Shown: positions 15,911 to 24,824 of the stretch, piece by piece
Layout: each line of letters opens with the position of its first letter
Position numbering within the stretch: the stretch's first letter is position 1
NCBI GenBank assembly: GCA_035308365.1
Contig: DATGGU010000147.1
Span: 32,017 to 96,016, forward strand
Source of the DNA: PALSA-505 sp035308365
Lineage (GTDB): Bacteria > Actinomycetota > Actinomycetes > Streptosporangiales > Streptosporangiaceae
Direction of reading: 5' to 3'
Length of the DNA stretch: 64,000 nucleotides
Made by a program: the position numbers and the translations under genes
The notes under the pieces: model-generated
Databases searched by the model: none
What the model saw: the letters and a program-made list of their open reading frames with translations, nothing else
Told to the model about the DNA's origin: nothing

Positions 15911-16762
15911 ATGCATCGTCGTCTCCCCCGGGTCCTGTCCTGCGCATTAATGGCCAGCGTGCCGGTGCTGGGCGTGATGGCGGCCTTCGGCCCGGCAGCG
16001 GGCGCCAGCACGGTCAGCAGCCGCGCGGCTCAGAAGGCTGAGGCCATCGCGATAGCCCGCAACTGGCTCCAGCACCTGGCGATCGGGCAGCACGCGACCG
16101 ACCACGCGACCGGAGTGAGCCCGAACCTCAGCCAGGCGCGAAGCTCCAACTGGTCCGGCTACGCCGACACCAGCGAGACGTTCAGCAGCGCCGGCGGAAG
16201 CTGGACCGAGCCGTCCGGTACCTGCAGCGGCTTCACCACCTCGCTCGCGGCCTTCTGGGTCGGGATCGATGGCTACAGCAGCGGCTCGGTCGAGCAGGAC
16301 GGCACGCTGATCGAGTGCTACTTCGGCACGGCCTACCACTTCTCCTGGTGGGAGATGTATCCCACCAATGCGATCCAGGTAGTGGGGCAGAGTGTGGCAG
16401 CCGGTGACCACATCACCGCCAGCGTTGCCCGGAGCGGCACCAGCTACACGCTCAGGGTCACCGACTCCACCCGCCCGGCCAACAGCTTCTCCACCACGCA
16501 GTCCTGCTCGAACTGCGTCAACTCGAGCGCCGAATGGATTGCGGAGGCGCCGAGCGGCGCGGCCGGCATCTACCCGCTGACCGACTTCCACACCTGGACG
16601 CTGTCCGGGGCAACCGTGTCCACTACCACGTCCAGCGGCGTCATCTCGTCCTACCCGGACGTCGAGATCACCATGGTCGGCGCCAGCGACGTCAAGGCCC
16701 AGCCGGGCCCGCTGAACAGCAGCGGCAACGGGTTCTCCGTCACCTGGGAACACAGCACCTGA
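15911..16762 (+). CDS. secreted peptidase G1 (eqolisin-like glutamic peptidase)
   Basis: A 283-residue exported protein with signal peptide (ends about AAGAS), a short propeptide region and a beta-sandwich peptidase core: SSNWSGYADTSETFSSAG, AAFWVGIDGYSSGSVEQDGT, TAYHFSWWEMYP and SSAEWIAEAPSGA. The Gln in VEQDGT and the Glu in AEWIAEAP align with the Gln/Glu dyad of fungal scytalidoglutamic peptidase. Such enzymes cleave proteins at acid pH. ATG 15911 has GAGAGG 7 nt upstream and is preferred to the ATG at 15896 that overlaps the esterase stop. The gene ends before a bidirectional hairpin. Confidence 0.88.
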   Translation: MHRRLPRVLSCALMASVPVLGVMAAFGPAAGASTVSSRAAQKAEAIAIARNWLQHLAIGQHATDHATGVSPNLSQARSSNWSGYADTSETFSSAGGSWTEPSGTCSGFTTSLAAFWVGIDGYSSGSVEQDGTLIECYFGTAYHFSWWEMYPTNAIQVVGQSVAAGDHITASVARSGTSYTLRVTDSTRPANSFSTTQSCSNCVNSSAEWIAEAPSGAAGIYPLTDFHTWTLSGATVSTTTSSGVISSYPDVEITMVGASDVKAQPGPLNSSGNGFSVTWEHST

Positions 16763-16768
16763 TGTGAG

Positions 16769-16796
16769 GGAGGCCGTGGCCGTGGCCACGGCCTCC
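16769..16796. terminator. bidirectional hairpin between convergent G1 peptidase and GH16 genes
   Basis: A perfect 13-bp stem (GGAGGCCGTGGCC and GGCCACGGCCTCC) with a GT loop fills the 42-bp gap between two convergent stop codons. It can serve both strands. Confidence 0.75.
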
Positions 16797-16804
16797 ATCC
16801 AGGA

Positions 16805-17800
16805 TCACGCCTTGGTGTAGGCGGCGACGTAGGCGACGCTCATCGTGCCGCCAGAGGTCGTCGCGCTGGTGGGTGTGGTGCAGCCGCAGACGCCGTTGGG
16901 GTATCCGCCGCCCATGGCCAGGTCGAAGATGATCGACATTTTGTGGTCGAACGCGGCCTGCCAGGCCGAGGTGCCGACCTGGCTCTCGGTCACCTTGAAG
17001 TAGGCGTTCCCGTCCAGGTAGAAGGTGATCGACTCGTTGGGGGAGTTCGTCCGGTCGAGGATCATTGTGTAGACGTGGAACCCGGTCTGGCAGCCCGGGC
17101 AGGCCACCAGGCCGCTGCCGATGCCACCGGGCTCGTTGCACGGGCCGCCCGGGTAGGTGCCGCAGTGCACCGTTCCGGACAGTTCGGACAGGGCGTTGAC
17201 ATCTTCCATGATGTCGATCTCGCCGTTCTCCGGCCACTGGCCCGGGCCGAGCATCCAGAACGCGGGCCAGTAACCGAGCCCGCCGTTAGGGTCCGGCTGC
17301 TTGATCTTGGCGGTGACCTCCAGCTTGCCGCCCGCCGGGGCGCCGACGTTCGCCGAGGTCGTCTGCAGCCGGGCCGACGTCCATGACGTACCGGAGCCCA
17401 GCGCGGTGATGTGCAGGTGACCATGGCCGTCGAGGTAGCCGTTGCTGGCCGAGTTCGTCATGGTCTCGATCTCGCCGGTGCCGAAGCTGGAGCCAGGCCC
17501 GACGTCGTACATCCACTTGGCGGAGTTCGGCGCGGTGTGCGCACGGCCGTTGAAGTCGTCCTTGAACTGGGTGGTCCACCCGGGAGGCGGCGGCGGCACA
17601 ATGTCGCCGCGAAGACCGGCCGGGTTCTGGGCGGCCCGCGCCGCTGGGGCCGGGCGGGCACTTCCGGCGGCTGAGGCGGCTCCGGGCGCGGTCAGAATGA
17701 CGGCCGGTGCGCTGAGGGCCGCCGTCGCGAGCACCCAGCGCTGCGCACCGCGTGACCCCTTCCCAGGAATTCTCCGGACACGTTGCAGAAGCCCGTTCAT
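16805..17800 (-). CDS. secreted GH16 endo-glucanase (laminarinase-like)
   Basis: A 331-residue protein. A long actinobacterial signal peptide (MNGLLQRVRRIPGKGSRG, hydrophobic core, cleavage near ASAAGS) is followed by an Ala/Pro linker and a GH16 jelly roll. WPENGEIDIMEDV carries the E-x-D-x-x-E catalytic motif, and GGLGYWPAFWMLG lines the substrate cleft. GH16 enzymes cut beta-1,3 or beta-1,3-1,4 glucans, so fungal cell-wall glucan is the likely target alongside chitin and mannan. The ATG at 17800 has a weak upstream GGCGGTGA. The motif at 17824-17847 sits just upstream. Confidence 0.92.
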   Translation of the reverse strand: MNGLLQRVRRIPGKGSRGAQRWVLATAALSAPAVILTAPGAASAAGSARPAPAARAAQNPAGLRGDIVPPPPPGWTTQFKDDFNGRAHTAPNSAKWMYDVGPGSSFGTGEIETMTNSASNGYLDGHGHLHITALGSGTSWTSARLQTTSANVGAPAGGKLEVTAKIKQPDPNGGLGYWPAFWMLGPGQWPENGEIDIMEDVNALSELSGTVHCGTYPGGPCNEPGGIGSGLVACPGCQTGFHVYTMILDRTNSPNESITFYLDGNAYFKVTESQVGTSAWQAAFDHKMSIIFDLAMGGGYPNGVCGCTTPTSATTSGGTMSVAYVAAYTKA

Positions 17801-17823
17801 CGCAGTCACCGCCGTTCGGCAGA

Positions 17824-17847
17824 ATTGTAAAGAAACCTTTCCAATAG
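17824..17847 (-). promoter_or_regulatory. GAAA-TTTC motif upstream of GH16 gene
   Basis: Read leftward it is CTATTGGAAAGG then TTTCTTTACAAT. It shares the CTATT, GAAA and TTTCTT core with the chitinase operator at 10080-10102, with a 2-nt instead of 1-nt centre. It begins 24 bp before the GH16 ATG. A common repressor site for the polysaccharide-degrading set is likely. Confidence 0.5.
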
Positions 17848-17967
17848 GCCACGACTGTAGTCGCTGAGCCACGCGGGGTCCATGAACACGGGGTAAATAT
17901 CACCTGCCGGCCGGGCGGGCGGGGCGATGGTTTTCCCGGCCGGGCCGGGTGGTGATGCCGCTGGACC

Positions 17968-18384
17968 TCAGGCCTGGTGGACGGTGCGCCTCGGGCCGGT
18001 GGACGGGCCATCGTGGCCGAACGGGCGGCTGGCCAGATTCCAGCTCCACGAGATGACCGGAGTGATCTTCATGTACTGCGCGGGACCGGACTGGCCCTGG
18101 CGCTCGACCAGCTCGGCCGTGCCGTAAACCCGCAGGAAGCGCGGCGTCCACGGGTCGGTGGACACCAGGTCGTCGACGACGAGTGCGACCTTCTCGTTTC
18201 CGGCCTGGACGTTGCGGAACTTGCGGGTCTTGGCCGGATCGATCCCGCCGACGTAGAAGTGTGTCCCGTCGAACTCGAACCCGACCGGCACCACGTCCGG
18301 CTGGCCGTCCCCGCCGACGGTCGCGATCCGGGCGAGCTGCTGCGACTTCAGATAGGCGATCTCTTCCTCGGTGAATGCCACCAT
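17968..18384 (-). CDS. PPOX-class F420-dependent oxidoreductase
   Basis: A 138-residue split-barrel flavin/deazaflavin protein: FTEEEIAYLKSQQLARIATV, GQPDVVPVGFEFDGTHFYVG and RKFRNVQAGNEKVALVVDDL, ending in a WTPRFLRVYGTAEL strand. It matches the Rv1155-like PPOX class F420-dependent family of actinobacteria, which bind F420 rather than FMN. The reaction is unknown. The ATG at 18384 has a strong Shine-Dalgarno CAGGAGG immediately upstream. Confidence 0.85.
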   Translation of the reverse strand: MVAFTEEEIAYLKSQQLARIATVGGDGQPDVVPVGFEFDGTHFYVGGIDPAKTRKFRNVQAGNEKVALVVDDLVSTDPWTPRFLRVYGTAELVERQGQSGPAQYMKITPVISWSWNLASRPFGHDGPSTGPRRTVHQA

Positions 18385-18554
18385 TCCTCCTGGGATAAGC
18401 CGAGTGTGCCCCGGAGTAGATTCTTGCCTGCCGCCACGCCGCGATCCATTGCCGCCCGGTATTCACGAACCTGGGTAACAGGTCTTCTTGGCTGATCGCC
18501 CCGCACTTATGCTGGCCGCGAGAAGGGGCGGGGCCGGGGTCGACGACAGGAGCA

Positions 18555-21500
18555 ATGGTGACTTCCGAGAACGAGGGTGGGGGCCGTCCGGCGGCGTTGC
18601 GGGAGGTGGCCGGCTGGTTGGCCCGGGAGGCCGCCGATGGCCAGGCGCTGGTGGTCACCGGCAGCCCGGGAGTGGGTAAGTCTGCCTTGCTTGCCCAGGT
18701 TGAGGTTACGGCCGGGTGCGTCGTGGACGCGCGAGGGAAGACGGCGCTCGACGTGGCGGTGGAGGTGGCCAGGGGGGCGTCGGCCACGTTGCCGGACTAC
18801 CTGTGGGACGTGGAGCCAAGTGTGCGCGCCGCGTTGGCCGAGCAGGGCATCCGGCGGTTCGATGTGATCATCGACGGGCTGGACGAGGCGGCGCCGGGCG
18901 AGGCCAGGGAGATCGTCAGCGCGATTGTGCTGCCGCTGCTCCAGCCGTCCGATGAGGCCGGCGTGCGGGTGGTCGTGGGGACGGCGCGCAGCGACGCGGA
19001 GGGTGACCTGCTCGCGGGCCTCGGCGAAGCCACGCTGGTCGTCGACCTGGACGAGCCTGAGTTCTCCGGCGAAGGGGACCTGACGGCCTGCGCGCGGGAG
19101 CAACTGCGACTCGCGAGGGGGCACGCCGGCGAGCACGACGAGGCGCTCGCCCGCCGCATCGCGGCCGCGTCCGGCCACAGCTTCCTGGTGGCGGGGCTGG
19201 TCGCGTGGACGCATGGGCTTTACGGTACGGAGGGGCCCGGCCCGGCGGCCACGATGACGGCGGCCGGGGCGATGCGCGAACACCTCGGCCATGTCGACGG
19301 CGTCGCAGACGTGAGCGCCGAGGCGCTCCTGACGGCGCTGGCCTTTGCCGAGGCGCCGGGGATGCCGCTGGAACTCTGGCCGGCGGCGGTGCAGGCCATC
19401 GACGGTGGCCGGGTAACGGCCGGCGAGCTGGCGCGGTTCGCGCGCTCGCCGGGGGTGCGCGTGCTGGTGGAAGGCGGCGAGGACGCGCAGTTCCGGCTGG
19501 CTCATCAGGCGTTCGCGGATGCGCTGCGGGAGAGCCGGGCGCGGTTCGCGATGCCGCAGGATGACGAACGGGCGCTCATGCAGGCCTTCACGGCCATCGG
19601 GCAGCAGCGGGGATGGGGGCAGGCGCCGGGGTACCTGCTGCGGTCGCTGTCGGCACATGCCGCCCGGGCCGGGCTGATCGACGAGTTGCTGGCCGACGAC
19701 GGTTATCTGCTGCACGCGGACCTGCGGCGGCTGATCCCGGTGGCCGAGGACGCCGGATCGGAGGTCGGCAACCGGCGGGCCACCTTGCTGCGGGAGACGC
19801 CCTGGGCCATCCCGGCGGACGCGCCAACCCGCACGGCGCTGTTCAGCGTCACCGCGTCGCTGGAGAACCTGGGCCGCAGCTTCAGCTTCAGCGATGAACC
19901 GGCACCGTACCGGGCGACCTGGGCGTCCGTGCTGCCCCGGACCGAGCGGGCCACGCTGGAGGGGCACACCGGCGCCGTCCACGCGGTCTGTGCCTTCAGG
20001 CAGAACGAGAAGACGTTTCTCGCCACCGGCAGCGACGACAAGACGGCCCGGATCTGGAACCCGGGTACCGGCGCTCTGCTCGGCACCCTGGAGGGGCACA
20101 CGGACTGGGTCTACGCGGTGTGCGCGTTCACCAGGGACGGGCAGACGCTGCTCGCCACCGGCGGCGACGACGCCACCGTACGGATCTGGGACCCGGCCAC
20201 CCGCACCGAACTGGCCGTCCTGGAGGGACATGCCGGCGCGGTCCACTCGGTGTGCGCATTCATCAGTGCGGGCCGCCCGCTGCTGGCCAGCGCCGGCGAC
20301 GAGAACGTGGTCCGGATCTGGGACCCGGCCACCGGCACTCAAGTGGGCACCCTGGAGGGGCACACCGAGTGGGTCAACGCGGTGTGTGCCTTCCGGTACC
20401 ACGGCCGCACCCTGCTCGCCACCGGCAGCGACGACGGCACCGTCCGGGTCTGGAACCCCGCCACCGGCGAGCTGCGGCTGACCGCCACGGGGCACACCGG
20501 AGCGGTCAACGCGGTGTGCGCGTTCGAGCATGAGGGCGTCATCCTGCTGGCCAGCGGCAGCGACGACACGGTCGTGCGGGTCTGGGAGCCGGGCTCCGGC
20601 GCGGAGCTCGCCTCGCTGGAGGGCCACACCAACTGGATCAACACGATCTGTGTCTTCCACGAGGACGGGTTTACCAAGATCGTCACCGGCAGCGACGACC
20701 ACACGGTCCGGATCTGGGACCTGACCACCGGCACCCAGCAGGCGATGGTGGAGGGCCACACCGGCGCGGTGTTCGCCACCTGCGTCCTGCACCACGACGG
20801 CGAGACCCTGCTGGCCAGCGGCGGGGACGACGAAACGGTGCGGATCTGGCACCCACCGTCCAGCGACCAGCAGGCCGCGCCGAAACGGCACACCGACTGG
20901 GTCAACGCGGTGTGCGTCTTCCACACCAGACGCGGCCGCAGGCTGCTGGCCAGCGGCGGCGACGAGAACCTGATCCGGATCTGGGATCCGGCCACCAATG
21001 TCGAGTGGCTCACGCTGGAGGGCCACGGCGACTGGGTGCACGCCATCTGCTCCTTCGGCTTCGACGACCGCACATTCCTGGCCACCGGCAGCGACGACCA
21101 CACCGTGCGGATCTGGAACCCGGCTGCCAAACGGCTGCGCGCCACCCTGCGCGGCCACAGCAGCGCGGTCAACGCGGTGTGCGCCCTCACCCACGCCGGG
21201 AAGACCCTGGTGGCCAGCGGCGGCGATGACCGCACGATCCGGATCTGGAACGCGGTCAACAACCGGCAGGAGGCCGTCCTGCGCGGTCACGACGGCTCGG
21301 TCCTGGCGCTGTGCGCGTTCGAGCAGGACGCCAGAACCCTGCTGGCCAGCGGCGGCCACGACCGCACGGTCCGGACCTGGGACCTGGCCGATGGCAGCCA
21401 GCGGGCGGTCCTGGAAGGTCACACCGGGCTGGTGCTCGCGGTCTGCGCCTTCGGCCACGACGGCGACACCCTGCTGGCCAGCGGCGGGGATGACGGCATG

Positions 21501-21788
21501 GTGCGGATCTGGGACCCGGCCACCGGCGCGGAGCGGGCCACCCTGGCCGGCCATACGGACTGGGTGCACGCGGTCTGTGCCTTCACCCACGGCGGCCAGA
21601 CACTGCTGGCCAGCGGCGGCAGCGACGACACGGTGCGGATCTGGGACCCGGCCAGCCAGGCGCCGCTGCTGGTCATCCCGGTCCACCACCAGGCGAAGTC
21701 GCTCGCCTATTCGTCCGGCACGCTCGTCGTCGCGCTGACCGAAGGCGTCCTGACCCTGGATCTGAGCCCCAGCATCAGCGACTGGTGA
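18555..21788 (+). CDS. STAND P-loop NTPase with 13 WD40 repeats
   Basis: A 1,077-residue protein. A P-loop domain with Walker A VVTGSPGVGKSALL (36-43 core) and Walker B FDVIIDGLDEAAPG (about 102-113) starts almost at the N-terminus, followed by helical winged/adaptor regions (to about 470), then 13 full WD40 repeats of about 43 residues (consensus EGHTxWVxAVCAF...LLASGGDDxTVRIWDPATG) and a degenerate 14th, enough for two seven-bladed propellers. STAND proteins use NTP binding to oligomerise after ligand sensing by the repeats. Unlike many actinobacterial relatives, no protease, TIR or other effector domain precedes the P-loop. AGGAG lies at 18548-18552; GTG 18558 is an alternative start. Confidence 0.9.
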   Translation: MVTSENEGGGRPAALREVAGWLAREAADGQALVVTGSPGVGKSALLAQVEVTAGCVVDARGKTALDVAVEVARGASATLPDYLWDVEPSVRAALAEQGIRRFDVIIDGLDEAAPGEAREIVSAIVLPLLQPSDEAGVRVVVGTARSDAEGDLLAGLGEATLVVDLDEPEFSGEGDLTACAREQLRLARGHAGEHDEALARRIAAASGHSFLVAGLVAWTHGLYGTEGPGPAATMTAAGAMREHLGHVDGVADVSAEALLTALAFAEAPGMPLELWPAAVQAIDGGRVTAGELARFARSPGVRVLVEGGEDAQFRLAHQAFADALRESRARFAMPQDDERALMQAFTAIGQQRGWGQAPGYLLRSLSAHAARAGLIDELLADDGYLLHADLRRLIPVAEDAGSEVGNRRATLLRETPWAIPADAPTRTALFSVTASLENLGRSFSFSDEPAPYRATWASVLPRTERATLEGHTGAVHAVCAFRQNEKTFLATGSDDKTARIWNPGTGALLGTLEGHTDWVYAVCAFTRDGQTLLATGGDDATVRIWDPATRTELAVLEGHAGAVHSVCAFISAGRPLLASAGDENVVRIWDPATGTQVGTLEGHTEWVNAVCAFRYHGRTLLATGSDDGTVRVWNPATGELRLTATGHTGAVNAVCAFEHEGVILLASGSDDTVVRVWEPGSGAELASLEGHTNWINTICVFHEDGFTKIVTGSDDHTVRIWDLTTGTQQAMVEGHTGAVFATCVLHHDGETLLASGGDDETVRIWHPPSSDQQAAPKRHTDWVNAVCVFHTRRGRRLLASGGDENLIRIWDPATNVEWLTLEGHGDWVHAICSFGFDDRTFLATGSDDHTVRIWNPAAKRLRATLRGHSSAVNAVCALTHAGKTLVASGGDDRTIRIWNAVNNRQEAVLRGHDGSVLALCAFEQDARTLLASGGHDRTVRTWDLADGSQRAVLEGHTGLVLAVCAFGHDGDTLLASGGDDGMVRIWDPATGAERATLAGHTDWVHAVCAFTHGGQTLLASGGSDDTVRIWDPASQAPLLVIPVHHQAKSLAYSSGTLVVALTEGVLTLDLSPSISDW

Positions 21789-21880
21789 CTCCAGCACCGG
21801 CACCGCCGTGCAACGAATCGGGGCACCGGCGAGTCCAGGTAGTGAGAGGTTGGCAGCTCACCGACTGCGCCTTGCTATGT

Positions 21881-21976
21881 GGCTGGAATACCGCCTTACG
21901 GCAGCGCTTCATGGCCGGAATACCGGCCTACGGCAGCGCTCTACTGGCCGGATTCCGCCCTACGGCAGCGCGCGCC
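21881..21976. repeat. 32-bp direct repeat, three copies, at the rnhA 3' end
   Basis: Units start at 21881, 21913 and 21946 and share a core CTACGGCAGCGC preceded by GGCCGGAATACCG-like sequence. The rnhA stop codon (21928-21930) lies in the middle unit and the third unit encodes its last codons. A local duplication of the gene end is likely. Confidence 0.7.
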
Positions 21977-22410
21977 CCCTGGCAGGCCAGCTCGTCGGCC
22001 CGTTCGTTCTCCGGGTGGCCGGCGTGGCCCTTGACCCAGAACCACTGCACCTCATGGCGCTGCGCCGCGGCGTCGAGCCGGGTCCACAGGTCGACGTTCT
22101 TGACCGGCTGCCGCTGCGAGGTCCGCCAGCCGTTGCGCTTCCAGCCGGGCACCCACTCGGTGATGCCCCGGCGCAGGTACTGGCTGTCGGTATACAGGTG
22201 CACCACGGACGGCCTGGTCAGGCTCTCCAGGCCCTGGATGGCGGCCATGATCTCCATTCGGTTGTTGGTCGTGACCGGCTCACTGCCGTGCAGCTCCCGC
22301 TCGTGACCGCCGTACCGCAGGATCACGCCCCACCCGCCCGGCCCGGGATTGCTGAGGCAGGCGCCGTCCGTGAAGATCTCCACGACCCTGGGCTTATCGT
22401 GCTGCCGCAT
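21928..22410 (-). CDS. rnhA: ribonuclease HI
   Basis: A 160-residue RNase H fold with the four acidic catalytic residues: Asp15 (EIFTDGACLSNPGPGGWG), Glu53 (NNRMEIMAAIQGL), Asp75 (LYTDSQYL) and Asp139 (GHPENERADELA). It cleaves the RNA strand of RNA-DNA hybrids, removing R-loops and primers. The basic handle WKRNGWRTSQRQPVKN is present, as in the E. coli enzyme. Its ATG at 22410 lies inside the end of the upstream monooxygenase gene (17-bp overlap), so translation is probably coupled. The last residues are encoded by a repeat unit. Confidence 0.95.
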   Translation of the reverse strand: MRQHDKPRVVEIFTDGACLSNPGPGGWGVILRYGGHERELHGSEPVTTNNRMEIMAAIQGLESLTRPSVVHLYTDSQYLRRGITEWVPGWKRNGWRTSQRQPVKNVDLWTRLDAAAQRHEVQWFWVKGHAGHPENERADELACQGARAAVGRNPASRALP

Positions 22411-23902
22411 TGGCGCCTGCCGGGCTGTGGGTGTCTTCGCCGGGCACGCGCTTACCGAAGGACATGCTCCTGGTGACCTTGCCGAACCGCATGCTGATCA
22501 GGTCGATCATGTAGTTCTGCGGCAGCCGCCACGGCGGCCGCTCACCCTGTTTCGGCAGGACGGCGCTGGCCCGCTGGACATAGCCGGAGGTCAGATCCAG
22601 GATCGGGCGGGTGCTCGCGGCGGTGCCGGGGTCCAGGCGTGGCATCGAGCGAGTGTATCCGTGGCGGTCCATGTGGTTCAGCAGGCGGCACACATGGCGC
22701 GCGGTCAGGTCGGCCCGCAGCGTCCACGAGGCGTTGATGTAGCCGACACAGATGGCCATGTTGGGCACGCCGCTGAGCAGGCATCCCCGGTAGACGAACC
22801 GGTCGGCCGGGTCGGCCTGCTCACCGTCCACCGTCAGTCTTATGCCGCCGCACATGAGAAGCCGCAGGCCGGTGGCCGACACGATGATGTCGGCTTCGAG
22901 TTCGCGGCCCGATTCGAGCCGGACGCTGCGGGAGCCGATGGCGGCGATCCGGCCGGTGGCGATCGACACCCGGCCCGATTTGATCGCCTTGAACAGGTCG
23001 CCGCCCGGCACCACGCACAGCCGCTGGTCCCAGGGGTTGTAGCGCGGGGCGAAATCGGTGTCGACCGGGTAGCCGTCCGGAAGCTGGTGCTCGACGCCGA
23101 ACCGGATCAGCCGCTTGGCCTTGTCCGGCCAGCGCTGGCAGAACTCGTAGAACGCCATGCCCAGCGTCGCGTTCTTCCACCGGGTCAGCCGGAACGCGGC
23201 TCGCTCGGGCAGGTATTTGCGCAGCACGACGGCGATCGGGTCGGTGGCCGGCAGCGACACGACGTAGCTGGGTGAGCGCTGCACCATCGTGATGTGCGCG
23301 GCATCCTGGGCCATCGCCGGGACCAGGGTCACGGCGGTGGCGCCGCTGCCGATCACCACCACGCGCTTGCCCCGGTAGTCGAGGTCTTCGGGCCACTGCT
23401 GCGGGTCGATCAGCGTCCCGGCGAACCGGTCGAGACCGGGCCACTGCGGCTGGTAGCCGCCGTGGTAGCTGTAGTAGCCGCAGCACAGGAAGAGAAATCC
23501 GCAGGTGTAGCCGGTTGTCTCGTCGCTCCCGGCGATGGCCACCTCGACCGTCCACCGGGACTGCGCGGACGACCAGGAGGCGGCGACCACCCGGTGGCCG
23601 TAGCGGATCTGGCGCTCGACCCCGGACTCGGCCGCGGTCTCCTTGATGTAGCCCAGGATGGCGGACCCGGCGGCCAGCGTCCTGGTCCCCTTCCACGGCC
23701 GGAACGGGTAGCTGAGGGTGAACATGTCGGAGTCGGCGCGCACGCCCGGGTAGCGGTAGAGATCCCAGGTGCCGCCGATCGCGTCCCGCGCCTCGAAGAT
23801 CGCATACGTCTTGCCCGGGCACATGGTCTGCAGGCGGCAGGCCGCGCCCACGCCGGACAGCCCGGCACCCACGATGAGAACGTCAAAGTGCTCGGTCGGC
23901 AT
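22394..23902 (-). CDS. FAD-dependent monooxygenase (flavin-containing / Baeyer-Villiger type)
   Basis: A 502-residue protein: FAD site VLIVGAGLSGVGAACRL (about 7-24), GGTWDLYRYPGVRADSDM, the NADPH-site GKRVVVIGSGATAVTLVP, and the C-terminal ATG-type motif IIVSATGLRLLMCGG. It belongs to the class B flavoprotein monooxygenases that oxygenate ketones or heteroatoms. The substrate is unknown. ATG at 23902 has GGAG 6 nt upstream. The 205-bp gap to the TetR gene shows no other gene. It heads a two-gene unit with rnhA. Confidence 0.88.
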   Translation of the reverse strand: MPTEHFDVLIVGAGLSGVGAACRLQTMCPGKTYAIFEARDAIGGTWDLYRYPGVRADSDMFTLSYPFRPWKGTRTLAAGSAILGYIKETAAESGVERQIRYGHRVVAASWSSAQSRWTVEVAIAGSDETTGYTCGFLFLCCGYYSYHGGYQPQWPGLDRFAGTLIDPQQWPEDLDYRGKRVVVIGSGATAVTLVPAMAQDAAHITMVQRSPSYVVSLPATDPIAVVLRKYLPERAAFRLTRWKNATLGMAFYEFCQRWPDKAKRLIRFGVEHQLPDGYPVDTDFAPRYNPWDQRLCVVPGGDLFKAIKSGRVSIATGRIAAIGSRSVRLESGRELEADIIVSATGLRLLMCGGIRLTVDGEQADPADRFVYRGCLLSGVPNMAICVGYINASWTLRADLTARHVCRLLNHMDRHGYTRSMPRLDPGTAASTRPILDLTSGYVQRASAVLPKQGERPPWRLPQNYMIDLISMRFGKVTRSMSFGKRVPGEDTHSPAGANAAAR

Positions 23903-24107
23903 GATCACTCCGTTACGGCGGCCGGTCGGCTTCTGAGGCCATGGTCGCCGAAGAAGCGGCAAAACGCACGAGGCCGGGTGAAGTGGCATACGGCCGGCCC
24001 TGATGCGGAGCCGTTGGCGGACCACGGCACAGCGACTGCGGGCAGGCCACCCGGCGCCGGTCAGCGCCTGCGGTTCCGGCGGCTGCGCGGCCCGGGCCGG
24101 AGTCGCC

Positions 24108-24824
24108 CTATCTGGGGGCGATGCCGCGCAGAACCGTCTGCGCGATCTGGCGGGAGAAGCCGGGCGGAGCGGTGAGCTGGACACCAGGCGGGCTGAACAT
24201 GACCCGGGGCAGAACCTGGCCGTGCAGGGCACCGACGATCAGCTTGACGGCCGCGTCCACGTCGGCCCCGCCGTCGATGCGGCCCAGCCGCTGCTCGGCC
24301 GCCAGGTACCGGGCGAGCAACTGCGGCAGCCCCCGGCCGTCTTCGCTGGTCTGGGAGGTGTCCTGCCCCGCATCCGGGCCGGCGGTCTCGTCCTCGCCGC
24401 CGGCCTCGGCGGCCACTGCGAAGGCCGCGTGGCCACCCACCATCGCGTGGAACTGGGTCAGCACCTTCGGCTGGGACAGCAGGCCGGCGAAGGCCGGGGT
24501 GACCCGGGCCAGTACCGCCATGCCCCGGTCGATGAACAGCTCCAGGTTCCCCGCCACCGTGCCGGTCCCCGGCTCCGGCATCGGCGGCATGCCGGACATG
24601 ACCGTGCCGACGTGCACCAGCAACGCGTGGGCGAGCAGGTCTTCCTTGTCGGCGAAGTAGTTGTACAGCACGCCGTCGGCGACCTGGGCTTCCCTGGCGA
24701 TGTCGCGGACCGCCAGCCCGGCGCTGCCCCGCTCACCGATCAGCCGCGCGGCGGTGGCGATCAGGTGCTCGCGCAGGTCCTGACCGTCACCGTCGCGCAG
24801 TACGGCAGGTCTCCTAGGTGACAT
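24108..24824 (-). CDS. TetR-family regulator of the adjacent ABC exporter
   Basis: A 238-residue protein with the TetR DNA-binding helices LIATAARLIGERGSAGLAVR and DIAREAQVADGVLYNYFAD, then a divergent ligand-binding domain with an inserted acidic stretch (GGEDETAGPDAGQDTSQTSE, about 145-165). It overlaps the permease gene by 11 bp and is therefore the third gene of the exporter operon. By position it should bind the palindromic region at 26408-26451 and repress its own operon until an exported compound is bound; that is inference. Confidence 0.88.
   Translation of the reverse strand: MSPRRPAVLRDGDGQDLREHLIATAARLIGERGSAGLAVRDIAREAQVADGVLYNYFADKEDLLAHALLVHVGTVMSGMPPMPEPGTGTVAGNLELFIDRGMAVLARVTPAFAGLLSQPKVLTQFHAMVGGHAAFAVAAEAGGEDETAGPDAGQDTSQTSEDGRGLPQLLARYLAAEQRLGRIDGGADVDAAVKLIVGALHGQVLPRVMFSPPGVQLTAPPGFSRQIAQTVLRGIAPR

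Noticed and set aside
18507..21803. 1,098-codon open frame on the minus strand through the WD40 gene
   Set aside because: It is the mirror of the 129-bp WD40 repeats in GC-rich DNA; its product is a low-complexity Arg/Gly/Val repeat with no domain, while the plus strand encodes a clear STAND-WD40 protein.
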